A stretch of 64,000 nucleotides of DNA from Caulobacter radicis (lineage in GTDB: Bacteria; Pseudomonadota; Alphaproteobacteria; Caulobacterales; Caulobacteraceae), in the NCBI RefSeq assembly GCF_003094615.1, contig NZ_QDKO01000010.1, positions 186,001 through 250,000 on the forward strand, written 5' to 3'. The position numbers and the translations under genes are program-made. Shown here piece after piece: positions 44,319 through 52,947 of this stretch. Below the pieces are notes generated by a model. That model made no database searches and was not told where the DNA came from. It saw nothing but the letters and a program-made list of their open reading frames with translations. Position 1 is the first letter of the stretch, and every line of letters starts with the position of its first letter.

Positions 44319-46178
44319 ATGCGGCGGGTGTTCGAGCGCGTTCTGGCGGCTGCGGCCGTGCTGGTCATGGCCGCGTCGGCGGCGCAGGCGGGGCCGACCC
44401 TGACGCGGGCCGACCGGCGCGACGGCCAGGACCTGTCGGGAACCTGGAACTACTCGGTCGACCCCTATCGAGACGGGATCGCCGGCTTCCATCGCGGCCC
44501 GCCCGGCGTCGGCCACCGACGCTACGACGACAGCGACGTCGAGCAGGTCACCCGCGCCGATCCCAAGGCGCTCTATGAATACGACATGCAGCGCTCGCCG
44601 ACCGCGACCCTGCCGGCCTCGTGGCTGACCCATGCGCCCGAGATGCGCCACTATCAAGGCCTGGTCTGGTACCAGCGGCGGTTCGAGACGCCGGCGCTGA
44701 AGCCCGGCCAGCGGGCCTTCCTGCGCTTCGAGGCCGCCAACTACACCGCCAAGGTCTATCTGAACGGCCAGGCCGTGGGCGAGCACGAGGGCGGCTTCAC
44801 CCCGTTCTCGCTGGAGGTGACCAGGCTGCTGCGCGCCGGCCAGAACCAGGTGACGGTCGGCGTCGACTCCACCCCCGCCGTCGACGGCGCCCCGCCGCCG
44901 GTCACCGACTGGGAGACCTATGGCGGCATCACCCGGCCGGTGCGGCTGGTGATCACGCCCGCCACCTTCGTCGACGAGGCCTGGGTGCGCCTGACCCGCG
45001 ACGGCAAGGCGATCGCCGCCGACGTGCGCCTCGACGGTCCGGCCGCCGCAGGCCAGACGGTCAGCGTCAAGGTCGCGGGCCTGAACCTCACCCTCTCCGG
45101 CCAGGCCGGTTCGGATGGCGTGGCCAGGCTGTCGGCCCCCGCCCCCAAGGGCCTCAAGCGCTGGGCGCCGGGAGCGCCCGTGCTCTATAACGTCCGCGTC
45201 GAGGCCGGCGACGACGTGCTGACCGATCGTGTCGGCTTCCGCACCGTCGAGGTGCGCGGCGGCGAGATCCTGGTCAACGGCAAGCCGGTGTTCCTGCGCG
45301 GCATCTGCCTGCATGAGGAAGAGCTGGGCGAGAACCCGGCCCGCACCATCACCGAAGCCTCCGCCCACGCCCTGCTGGCCGAGGCCCGCGACGGCCTGCA
45401 CGCCAACTTCGTGCGCCTGGCCCACTATCCGCATTCGGAGGTGACCACGCGCCTGGCCGACGAGATGGGCCTTCTGGTCTGGAGCGAGATCCCGATCTAC
45501 TGGCTGGTCGATTTCGGCAACGCCCGCACCCTGAAGCTGGCCCGCGACATGCTGGCCGACTCCATCCGCCGCGATCGCAACCGCGCCTCGATCGCGCTGT
45601 GGAGCGTGGCCAACGAGACCCCGATCAGCGACGCCCGCAACGCCTTCCTGGGAACCCTGGCCGACGACGTCCGCGCGCTGGACGATACCCGCCTGGTCAC
45701 CGCCGCCCTGCTGGCCGACCGCAAGATCGAGGGCGGCAAGCAGGTGATGGGCATCGACGATCCGCTGGCCGCCAAGCTCGACGTGCTGGCGGTCAACACC
45801 TATGCCGGCTGGTATTCCGACGATGGCCTGGACGCGGTGGCCGCGATCGCCTGGCGGCCCACCGACAAGCCGATGGTGTTCTCCGAGTTCGGCGCCGACG
45901 CCCTGGCCGGCTTCAGCGACCCGGCGCTGATGCGCAAGTTCTCCGAGGACTTTCAGGCCCGCTACTACGTCCAGACCCTGGCCATGGCCGCCAACGCGCC
46001 GTCCCTGCGGGGTATGTCGCCGTGGATCCTGAAGGACTTCCGCTCGCCGCGCCGCCAGCACCCGGTCTACCAGCAGGGCTGGAACCGCAAGGGCCTGATC
46101 TCGCCCACCGGCCGGCGCAAGGCCGCCTTCAAGGTGCTGGCCGACTACTACGAGAAGTTGACCATCGGCGCGAGGTAA
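44319..46178 (+). CDS. Exported glycoside hydrolase family 2 enzyme (beta-glucuronidase/galactosidase-like)
   Basis: The 619-residue protein has a Sec signal (LAAAAVLVMAASAAQA). Its GH2 domains are the jelly-roll (YQGLVWYQRRFETPALKPGQ, AKVYLNGQAVGEHEGGFTPF), the immunoglobulin-like linker, and the TIM barrel starting FRTVEVRGGEILVNGKPVFL. The acid/base Glu is residue 433 in SVANETPI and the nucleophile Glu is residue 523 in FSEFGADA. It would act in the periplasm or on the cell surface on a beta-linked glycoside. A LacI-type operator precedes it. Confidence 0.93.
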   Translation: MRRVFERVLAAAAVLVMAASAAQAGPTLTRADRRDGQDLSGTWNYSVDPYRDGIAGFHRGPPGVGHRRYDDSDVEQVTRADPKALYEYDMQRSPTATLPASWLTHAPEMRHYQGLVWYQRRFETPALKPGQRAFLRFEAANYTAKVYLNGQAVGEHEGGFTPFSLEVTRLLRAGQNQVTVGVDSTPAVDGAPPPVTDWETYGGITRPVRLVITPATFVDEAWVRLTRDGKAIAADVRLDGPAAAGQTVSVKVAGLNLTLSGQAGSDGVARLSAPAPKGLKRWAPGAPVLYNVRVEAGDDVLTDRVGFRTVEVRGGEILVNGKPVFLRGICLHEEELGENPARTITEASAHALLAEARDGLHANFVRLAHYPHSEVTTRLADEMGLLVWSEIPIYWLVDFGNARTLKLARDMLADSIRRDRNRASIALWSVANETPISDARNAFLGTLADDVRALDDTRLVTAALLADRKIEGGKQVMGIDDPLAAKLDVLAVNTYAGWYSDDGLDAVAAIAWRPTDKPMVFSEFGADALAGFSDPALMRKFSEDFQARYYVQTLAMAANAPSLRGMSPWILKDFRSPRRQHPVYQQGWNRKGLISPTGRRKAAFKVLADYYEKLTIGAR

Positions 46179-46201
46179 GCGATCATCGCAAATACACTTC
46201 G

Positions 46202-46942
46202 ATGGGGGCAAGGGTGAGAAAATATTTCAAAAATATTGAAAATTGCTCAAATCTTAATTACAAATCAGGCTCATCTATAGTTGTTGCTCATGATTTTTAT
46301 GTTTTAAGCGCAATTGTTGTTTCTAAGTGCTCATTTATTCAAGATCAAATACAGCAGATAATATACAGAACTCATGGTCGCGAGTTATTGGGAGCGAAAA
46401 GGGCGCTTAAAAATTTTCCAAATCCAAAGTCTAGAGTCGATTTTCTGTGCTCATACCCGTATAGTAATAACGACAATACAATAAAAATTGTATTCGATTA
46501 TGTGAGAACTATTTTTAGTAATTTATATGAGTTGAGAAATATTCTTTCCCACGAAGTATGGTTCTCAAGTGATGATTTTCCGAGCAAGGTGCTTTTCCAT
46601 ACTTTGGATGAGAATTCCAAACTCCTAATGGCGCAAGGCAAGATATGGCACGATGAAGATGCAGGCGCTCAATACACCTATGATGCAATCATAAAATTCA
46701 TAAAAAGCGTTAAGGTTATTGATAAGTTTGATCTCGAAATGTCCATAAAAGACATAGATGTGTGCAGCTGGTCATTGATGATTATTAGTGGCATTCTTGA
46801 TTGCGACGATGAGGAGCGTAGGGAGGCGGCTCGTCAATCTTTTCTGGTTTTTCGTGGAACGTCTCATCTGTTTGATGAGGCGCCAGCTTCGCCGGGGGGC
46901 GTTGAATTTTCGTCCTCTCGGAACAAAACTATAAACCAATAA
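46202..46942 (+). CDS. AT-rich island gene: HEPN-like protein, 246 aa
   Basis: The gene is far poorer in GC than the surrounding chromosome and uses codons such as ATA, AGA and TTA that neighbours avoid, a sign of recent transfer. The predicted protein is alpha-helical, with VFDYVRTIFSNLYELRNILSH containing RNxxxH at residues 112-117, the catalytic signature of HEPN ribonucleases. No other domain is recognised. Many HEPN proteins are toxins or antiphage effectors. It follows the GH2 gene by 23 bases but probably has its own promoter. The start is uncertain (ATG 46202 or GTG 46214). Confidence 0.65.
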   Translation: MGARVRKYFKNIENCSNLNYKSGSSIVVAHDFYVLSAIVVSKCSFIQDQIQQIIYRTHGRELLGAKRALKNFPNPKSRVDFLCSYPYSNNDNTIKIVFDYVRTIFSNLYELRNILSHEVWFSSDDFPSKVLFHTLDENSKLLMAQGKIWHDEDAGAQYTYDAIIKFIKSVKVIDKFDLEMSIKDIDVCSWSLMIISGILDCDDEERREAARQSFLVFRGTSHLFDEAPASPGGVEFSSSRNKTINQ

Positions 46943-46996
46943 ATAATCGGTCGAATTTTTCCTCACCACATCGGTCCGAAATTCCTGCCGTGAGAC

Positions 46997-47497
46997 CTAA
47001 AGCCTTGCCGCCAGGGCCGCCATCTGGTCGGCGGCGATCCCCCAGCCTTCGTGGAAGCCCATCTGCTCGTGCATGGCCTTGTCCTCGGCCGACCAGTGGC
47101 GGGCGATGGCGGTGTAGCGGGTCTTGCCGCCGCCCAGGTCCTCGAAGCGGACGACGCCGACCATGAACGGCTTGTCGGAAGGAACCCAGGCGCTGGTGAA
47201 GGCGTCGGTGAAGACGATCAGCTGGTTCTCGACGACCTCCAGATAGACGCCTTGATTAGGCATCTCTTCGCCGTTCGGGCCGCTCATGACGATCAGGCTG
47301 GAGCCGCCGGTGCGCACGTCCATCTGCGCATGGCTGACGCGCCAGGGCGGCGGGCAGAACCATTCGGGCAGCAACTCGGGCGTGGTCCAGCACTTGAAGA
47401 GCTTTTCGGCCGGCTGGTCGATGATCCGGGTCAGGACCAGTTCGTGGGCGGCGGCCTGCGGGGCGGCGGCCTGCGGGGCGGCGGCGTCGAGAGCCAT
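46997..47497 (-). CDS. SRPBCC/AHSA1-domain protein
   Basis: The 166-residue protein has the activator of Hsp90 ATPase-like START fold: LTRIIDQPAEKLFKCWTTPE, LPEWFCPPPWRVSHAQMDVR, MPNQGVYLEVVENQLIVFTD and HEGWGIAADQMAALAARL. In bacteria such proteins bind small hydrophobic ligands; no fixed role. The N-terminus contains a repeated APQAA. GGAGAAAACGCC precedes ATG 47497. Confidence 0.9.
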   Translation of the reverse strand: MALDAAAPQAAAPQAAAHELVLTRIIDQPAEKLFKCWTTPELLPEWFCPPPWRVSHAQMDVRTGGSSLIVMSGPNGEEMPNQGVYLEVVENQLIVFTDAFTSAWVPSDKPFMVGVVRFEDLGGGKTRYTAIARHWSAEDKAMHEQMGFHEGWGIAADQMAALAARL

Positions 47498-47630
47498 GGC
47501 GTTTTCTCCGTATCGTTGGAAACAGTGTTCGGCCCAAGGACGCGCCGGGTCGACCCGTCCCGACAGGCGCCCCGCATTTTTTCGAAGCCGGTTGACCCGC
47601 TCCCTCCCGGGGGCCACTGTGCCGGAAATT

Positions 47631-47644
47631 CAAACAAACGTTTA
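47631..47644 (+). promoter_or_regulatory. CAAAC-N4-GTTTA box before the SDR gene
   Basis: CAAACAAACGTTTA is close to the CAAAC-N4-GTTTG pattern of fatty-acid regulators such as PsrA. It lies 12 bases before the SDR start, so it could be an operator. Single copy; weak evidence. Confidence 0.25.
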
Positions 47645-47655
47645 GGGTGCGCGCC

Positions 47656-48420
47656 GTGAGCCTCTTCGACCTTTCCGGCAAGGTGGCCATCATCACCGGA
47701 TCCTCGCGCGGGATCGGCAAGGCCATCGCCGAGCGCATGGCCGAGCACGGCGCCAAGGTGGTGATCTCGTCGCGCAAGGCCGGTCCCTGCGAGGAGGTGG
47801 CGGCGGCCCTCAACGACAGGCATGGCGAAGGAACCGCCATCGCCGTGCCGGCCAACATCGCCTCGAAGGAGGACCTGCAGCGCCTGGTCGACGAGACCCG
47901 CGCCGCCTTCGGCCGCGTCGACGTCTGCGTCTGCAACGCCGCCAGCAATCCCTATTACGGCCCGCTGGCCGGGATCAGCGACGACCAGTTCCGCAAGATC
48001 CTCGACAACAACATCATCAGCAATCACTGGCTGATCTCGATGGTCGCGCCGGAGATGCGCGAGCGCAAGGATGGCGCGATCGTCATCGTCAGCTCGATCG
48101 GCGGCCTGCGCGGCAACGCTATCATCGGGGCCTACAACATCTCCAAGGCCGCCGACTTCCAGCTGGCCCGCAACCTCGCCCACGAGTTCGGCCCCGACAA
48201 CGTGCGGGTCAACTGCATCGCGCCGGGCCTGATCAAGACCGATTTCGCCAAGGCCCTGTGGGACGATCCCAAGACCCTGGAGCGCTCGACCGCGGGGGTG
48301 CCGCTGCGCCGGATCGGCGAGCCGGACGAGATCGCCGGGGCGGCGGTCTACCTCGCGTCAAGCGCGGGCAGCTTCATGACGGGGCAAGCCCTGGTGGTGG
48401 ACGGCGGGGCGACCATCTGA
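47656..48420 (+). CDS. Short-chain dehydrogenase/reductase
   Basis: The 254-residue classical SDR has the cofactor loop GSSRGIGKAIAERM, the NAASN segment, the active-site Ser and YxxxK (SSIGGLRGNAIIGAYNISKA), and a C-terminal VYLASSAGSFMTGQALVVDGG. The Rossmann loop with a following VISSRKA favours NADP(H). FabG-like layout. GTG 47656 is taken as start. Substrate unknown. Confidence 0.92.
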   Translation: MSLFDLSGKVAIITGSSRGIGKAIAERMAEHGAKVVISSRKAGPCEEVAAALNDRHGEGTAIAVPANIASKEDLQRLVDETRAAFGRVDVCVCNAASNPYYGPLAGISDDQFRKILDNNIISNHWLISMVAPEMRERKDGAIVIVSSIGGLRGNAIIGAYNISKAADFQLARNLAHEFGPDNVRVNCIAPGLIKTDFAKALWDDPKTLERSTAGVPLRRIGEPDEIAGAAVYLASSAGSFMTGQALVVDGGATI

Positions 48421-48546
48421 GCCGGGCTCCACCGATACGCGATAACGGCGGTTTCTGGTGCGGCCTAGAGACGCGCCCCGCCGGAAATTAACCGTCAGCG
48501 TAAGAGGTTGCCGCTAGGAGATACGGGTCAATCGAGGACCCGCCGT

Positions 48547-51126
48547 TTGAAGCGTATCCTGCCCCTGCTGCTCGCGCTCGTCGCCCTGGTCGGCGTGGCG
48601 CCGGCTCGCGCCGCGTCGCCTGAGGTCGGCGGACAGGCCAGCAAGCTGCAGACCCTCTATCGCGAGATCGGCGTCCAACGGGCGGGACCCGCGCCGCAAG
48701 CCAACGAGGACGTCGAACGGGCGGGCCGCCGGGCCCTGCGCCAGCGTGGCGACACGCGGCTCTACGCCCTGTGGCGGGTGCTGTACGCCTACAAGAGCAA
48801 TCACGTCGACCAGGCCTTCAAGGACTGGATCGCCACGGTGCGCGCCACGGCCCGCGCCGACGACGACGCCGAACTGACCACACTGGCCGAGATGATGGAG
48901 GCCGCCTACGAGCTGGAGACCCGCGGACCGAGCGGTGTCGACGACGCCCGCTGGGCCCGGTTCCTGGAGGGCTCGGGGCGCGAGATCGGCCTGATGGCTG
49001 GCGTCGAGCGCATCCGCCTGCTGGCCCGCAGCGGCCGCTGGACCCAGGCCAGCCAGTTCGCCGGCGAGCTGTTCGAGGACCTGGAGGAGCGCGGCTCCAT
49101 CGCCCGGCCGCTGCTGGCCGAGGCCCACCAGGTGCACTCCTACACGCTGTCGGAAATCGGCGACAAGGACGGGGCCCTGGACCACATGGCCGAGGCCGCG
49201 CGGCTGGACGAGCGCGACGCCTTCTACATGCGCAAGATCGAGCGATTGTACGACATCGCCTACACCGCCGCCGAGCTGGGCGAGATCCAGGCCGCCGAGC
49301 GGTTCGCCGACATGCACCACCGGATGAGCGAGGCCACCGGCGACCAGGACCTGCTGACCTGGGACCAGAACCTGTGCGCGGTGATCGCTGACGCCCGCGA
49401 CGACCCGCGCGCGGTGCTGCGCTGCCTGGTCGACGCGGGACCGGCCCTGGCCGCGCCGCGCGACCGGGTGTCGGTGTCGATGCTGCGCCTGCGGGCCAAG
49501 GCCCTGGCGCGCACGGGATATGCGGCCCGGGCGCGCGCGGATCTGGCCGTGCTCGACCAGGCGCCGCCGCGCGCCGCGCGTCCCGATCCGATCGGCCGCC
49601 TGCTGGTCGAGGCCTACATCGCCAACGCCGAGGGGCGCGGCAAGGACGCCTTCGCCCTGTTCGACCGCTGGCGCGCCACCCACGCCCGCGAGGCCAGCGC
49701 CACCCAGGCCGCCACCGCCGCCCAGATTTCGTCGGCCCTCGAGGCCGAGCTTCGCGCCAAGCGCAGCGAGAGCCGCCGCCTGACCGCCGAGGTCGAGCTG
49801 ACCCGGCGCCTGGCCCAGGCCACCGGCGTGATCGCCGCCCTGATGGCCCTGCTGGTGGTCGGCGGGATCGCCTGGGCGCTCTACATGCGCCGGGCCCAGG
49901 CCAACCTGAAGGACGCCCGCGGCCGGGCCGAGGCCGCCAGCGACGCCAAGTCGTCGTTCCTGGCGGTGATGAGCCACGAGCTGCGCACGCCGCTGAACGG
50001 CATGCTGGGCATGGCCCAGGCCCTGCGCGCCGACGACCTGGGCGCGGGCCAGCGCGAGCAGGTCGACCTCTTGATCGACTCCGGCGAGACCCTGCTGGTG
50101 CTGCTGAACGACATCCTCGACCTGTCGAAGATCGAGGCCGGCAAGCTGGAGATCGCCCCCACGGCCGGCGACCTGGTCCAGACGGTGAGCCGCCTCGTCA
50201 ACGGCTTCCAGCCGACCGCGCGCGAGAAGGGCATCGTCCTGTCGTTCAACATCGACGGCGATCCGCCGCCGTGCCTGATGTTCGACGTGGTGCGGGTGCG
50301 CCAGTGCGTCGCCAACCTGGTGTCCAACGCCCTGAAGTTCACCAGCGAGGGCCGCGTCGAGGTGACCCTGGCCTGCGCCGTCGAGCCGAACAGCGGCCGC
50401 CAGGCCGTGCGGCTGACGGTCAGCGACACCGGCATCGGCATGAGCTCGGCCACGCTGGACAAGCTGTTCGGCGCCTTCACCCAGGCCGACGCCTCGACCA
50501 CCCGCAATTACGGCGGCTCGGGCCTGGGACTGAACATCACCCGGCGGCTGGCCGAGCTGATGGGCGGTTCGGTCAATGTGCGCAGCCGCGAGGGCGAGGG
50601 CTCGCTGTTCACGCTGAGGTTCATGGCCGACGTGGCCGAGACCCCGGCCATGGCGGTTCCGGCCGAGGCGCCGACGGCGGTGTTCGAGCTGGACGCCCTG
50701 ACCTCGCTGGGCGGGCGGCGGGTGCTGGTGGTCGACGACCATCCCGTCAACCGCCGGGTCATCCGCCTGTTCCTCGAGCCGTTCGGCTGCGAGCTGGTCG
50801 AGGTCGAGAACGGCCAGGAGGCGCTGGCGGCCGTCGAGGCCGAAGCCTTCGACATCGTGCTGATGGACGTCAACATGCCGGTGATGGACGGACTGGAGGC
50901 CACGCGCCGCCTGCGCGCCGATCCGCGCTGGCGCAACCTGCCGATCGTCGCCCTGACCGCCGACGTGATGAGCACCCAGATCCGCACCTGCCTGGAGGCG
51001 GGCATGGACGCCCACGTCGCCAAGCCGATCGACATGCGCAACTTGCTGACCATCCTGGCCCAGGTGGTGGTCGCCGCCCAGGCGCGCACGGCCGCGCGTG
51101 TTCGCAAGGTCGCGGCGGGCGCCTGA
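48547..51126 (+). CDS. Hybrid sensor histidine kinase with periplasmic helical-repeat sensor and receiver domain
   Basis: The 859-residue protein starts at TTG 48547: MKRILPLLLALVALVGVAPARA is a signal or anchor sequence and GAGGACCC is the ribosome site. Residues ~30-400 are helical repeats (TPR-like, e.g. ALDHMAEAARLDERDAFYM), then a membrane helix (VIAALMALLVVGGIAWALYM, ~428-447), the kinase (H-box SHELRTPLNGMLG, His ~477; N-box NLVSNALKF; DTGIGMS; GGSGLGLNI) and a receiver (DDHPVNRRV, phospho-Asp in LMDVNMPVMDG, Lys in AKPID). It senses a periplasmic signal. Possible output: the response regulator at 51533. Confidence 0.93.
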   Translation: MKRILPLLLALVALVGVAPARAASPEVGGQASKLQTLYREIGVQRAGPAPQANEDVERAGRRALRQRGDTRLYALWRVLYAYKSNHVDQAFKDWIATVRATARADDDAELTTLAEMMEAAYELETRGPSGVDDARWARFLEGSGREIGLMAGVERIRLLARSGRWTQASQFAGELFEDLEERGSIARPLLAEAHQVHSYTLSEIGDKDGALDHMAEAARLDERDAFYMRKIERLYDIAYTAAELGEIQAAERFADMHHRMSEATGDQDLLTWDQNLCAVIADARDDPRAVLRCLVDAGPALAAPRDRVSVSMLRLRAKALARTGYAARARADLAVLDQAPPRAARPDPIGRLLVEAYIANAEGRGKDAFALFDRWRATHAREASATQAATAAQISSALEAELRAKRSESRRLTAEVELTRRLAQATGVIAALMALLVVGGIAWALYMRRAQANLKDARGRAEAASDAKSSFLAVMSHELRTPLNGMLGMAQALRADDLGAGQREQVDLLIDSGETLLVLLNDILDLSKIEAGKLEIAPTAGDLVQTVSRLVNGFQPTAREKGIVLSFNIDGDPPPCLMFDVVRVRQCVANLVSNALKFTSEGRVEVTLACAVEPNSGRQAVRLTVSDTGIGMSSATLDKLFGAFTQADASTTRNYGGSGLGLNITRRLAELMGGSVNVRSREGEGSLFTLRFMADVAETPAMAVPAEAPTAVFELDALTSLGGRRVLVVDDHPVNRRVIRLFLEPFGCELVEVENGQEALAAVEAEAFDIVLMDVNMPVMDGLEATRRLRADPRWRNLPIVALTADVMSTQIRTCLEAGMDAHVAKPIDMRNLLTILAQVVVAAQARTAARVRKVAAGA

Positions 51127-51194
51127 CGCGACGATCGCGTCTGGATCGCCTCACCCTTCTCCTGGAATAGTCGGGTCATCAAGGGGGCTGTCAG

Positions 51195-51536
51195 ATGATG
51201 ATCCTGTTCGCGAGCCTGCTGGTCGCGGGAGAGCCGCAAGGGCTGAAGCTCCTGACGGGCGAGGAACTGAAGGCGACGGTAGTCGGCTCCAGGATTTCGT
51301 ATGGCGGGCGCGAAGGCGACGAAAGTTTCGGGCCTGGCGGCGCATACACCGTCTTCAATCGGGCGCCGTTGGCGGGAACCTATGTCGTCACGGGTGACCA
51401 GGTGTGCGTCACCCTCTCCGGGACGCGCCGTTGCTGGCGACTGCTGCGCAACCAGGAGGGCGGCCATGTCATGGACTTCGCGTTGCCGGGAGGGCAGCAC
51501 GCCCTGCAACGCGTCCTGATCCGGCCGGGCGACTAG
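51195..51536 (+). CDS. Hypothetical small exported protein, 113 aa
   Basis: A short hydrophobic N-terminus (MMILFASLLVAG) may act as a signal peptide. The rest is a small beta-rich domain (LTGEELKATVVGSRISYGG, AYTVFNRAPLAGTYVVTGDQ, CVTLSGTRRCWRLLRNQEGG) with two Cys possibly disulfide-bonded. It converges with the response-regulator gene with a four-base stop overlap. No family recognised. Confidence 0.6.
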   Translation: MMILFASLLVAGEPQGLKLLTGEELKATVVGSRISYGGREGDESFGPGGAYTVFNRAPLAGTYVVTGDQVCVTLSGTRRCWRLLRNQEGGHVMDFALPGGQHALQRVLIRPGD

Positions 51537-51979
51537 TCGATCTCGAAGGTGTCGGGCTGCCGCGGCGCGGCGGGCGCCGGAACCGGCGCGGGCGGCGGCG
51601 TCACGGCCTTGGGTTCGTGGCTCAGCAGGGCGTTGACCCGCTTGGACAGGTCGGCGGCGGTGAACGGCTTGACGATGTAGCCGTTGGCGCCCTCGTTCAG
51701 GGCCAGCTTGACGGTGTCGATGTCGCCGCGGGCGGTGATCATCATCACCGGCGTGCGCAGCTTGCGGTGCTTGCGCATCAGCCGCAGCATCTCCAGCCCG
51801 CTCATGCCGGGCATCTGGATGTCGAGCAGCACGAGGTCGGCGCGAACGTGGCTGAGGGCTTCCAGTCCGATCGTACCGTTGGGCGCGGCCGAGACCCGGT
51901 GGCCCGACTGGCTCAGCACCAGGTCGACGAAGTCGCGGATCAGGGGATCGTCGTCGATCACCAGGACAGAGTGCGGCAT
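51533..51979 (-). CDS. Single-domain response regulator (CheY-like) with Pro/Ala tail
   Basis: The 148-residue protein is one receiver domain: SVLVIDDDPLIRDFVDLVL (acidic pair), phospho-Asp in LVLLDIQMPGMSGLEML, Thr in MMITARGD, Lys in IVKPFTAADL. The C-terminus is a Pro/Ala-rich tail (TPPPAPVPAPAAPRQ) with no output domain. It probably acts in a phosphorelay or by protein binding. It is close to the hybrid kinase gene, though on the other strand. Confidence 0.92.
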   Translation of the reverse strand: MPHSVLVIDDDPLIRDFVDLVLSQSGHRVSAAPNGTIGLEALSHVRADLVLLDIQMPGMSGLEMLRLMRKHRKLRTPVMMITARGDIDTVKLALNEGANGYIVKPFTAADLSKRVNALLSHEPKAVTPPPAPVPAPAAPRQPDTFEID

Positions 51980-52088
51980 CGGCGGGATTTCCAGAATCTA
52001 CGCGTCGGGTACTCGACCAACTATAGCGCGCGTTGCGAGCCTGTCGCACCCCCGCGTGCGCGCCGGGGGCGCGCTTATTGTCGCGGTG

Positions 52089-52841
52089 TCAGCGGCACAG
52101 GCGGTAGGAACTGAGGTCCAGGTGCAGGTGGTCGGCGTGAGCGGCGTTGTAGTCGGGGCCCAGCACCGCGCCGAACAGCTCGCAGGCGCCGGCCCGGGCG
52201 ACCCGCAGGAAGCGGCCCTCGGGGCTGTCTTTGCGGAAATCGGCCGCGATGGTCAGCCGGCGTCCGTCGGCCAGCCGCACGCCGGAGACATCAAGGGCCG
52301 AGGCGCTGGCGTGCTGGCTGGGGCGTTCGCCCTCGCGGCCGTAGATCGTCCGGCAGGCATAGGTTCCCAGGTGCTCGACCCTGACCAGATCGCTGTCCAG
52401 CAGGTGCTCGGCGGCGGGGTCCAGCACCTGCCGTTCCCAGACCGCATAGCGCAGCGCCAGCGGGCAGGTCATCACCGGCGCGGCTGGGGAGAGGCGGGTT
52501 TGCGCCCGCACCGTGTCGCGGGTCGAGCAGAAGCCGTCCTCTCTGACGGGCTGGTCGACCGAGACGATCCCGACGTCGCGCAGGGCGGCGCGGCAGGCGG
52601 CCGGATCGGCGCCGACCCTGGCCAGCTTGGCCTGCGTCGCCAGGCCCAGCGGCTGGTCGATGGAGAACGGCTTCCAGGCCAGGTCCTGATGCGGCGCGAT
52701 GCGGTCGACCAGCGCGAAGACGAGCAGGCCGACGAGGGCCGCGTCGAGCAGCAGGCCGCCGATCTCGGCCAGAGCCAGGGACTGGGGCGAAGCGGGTTTC
52801 ACCCAGGCTGCAACGGTCCGCCCGAGCGGAGGTTTCGCCAC
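52089..52841 (-). CDS. Extensin-family (extensin-like C-terminal) protein
   Basis: The 250-residue protein has an N-terminal membrane helix (LLLDAALVGLLVFALVDRIA) and the extensin-like domain: DGFCSTRDTVRA, MTCPLALRYAVWERQVLDPA, TYACRTIYGREGERPSQHAS, ALDVSGVRLADGRRLTIAAD and the C-terminal AAHADHLHLDLSSY with paired His. In bacteria this domain is a D,D-carboxypeptidase-like metalloenzyme fold; the role in the wall is inference. GTG 52841 is taken as start; codons upstream look non-coding. Confidence 0.85.
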   Translation of the reverse strand: MAKPPLGRTVAAWVKPASPQSLALAEIGGLLLDAALVGLLVFALVDRIAPHQDLAWKPFSIDQPLGLATQAKLARVGADPAACRAALRDVGIVSVDQPVREDGFCSTRDTVRAQTRLSPAAPVMTCPLALRYAVWERQVLDPAAEHLLDSDLVRVEHLGTYACRTIYGREGERPSQHASASALDVSGVRLADGRRLTIAADFRKDSPEGRFLRVARAGACELFGAVLGPDYNAAHADHLHLDLSSYRLCR

Positions 52842-52947
52842 GTGGTGCTCGCCGAAGGGCGAGGACGGCGCGCATGGCCTTGGCGGTCGGCGCTGAACAG
52901 GGCATGACCGCCTGCCCGGTCCGAAGGGATCGCACCAGAGACCTTGG

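Noticed and set aside
43983..46211. 742-codon minus-strand frame
   Set aside because: It is antisense to the GH2 gene with complete catalytic motifs and has no domain of its own.
46772..46969. 65-codon minus-strand frame in the AT-rich island as an antitoxin
   Set aside because: It overlaps the end of the HEPN-like gene in antisense, has no ribosome site and no antitoxin-like motif.
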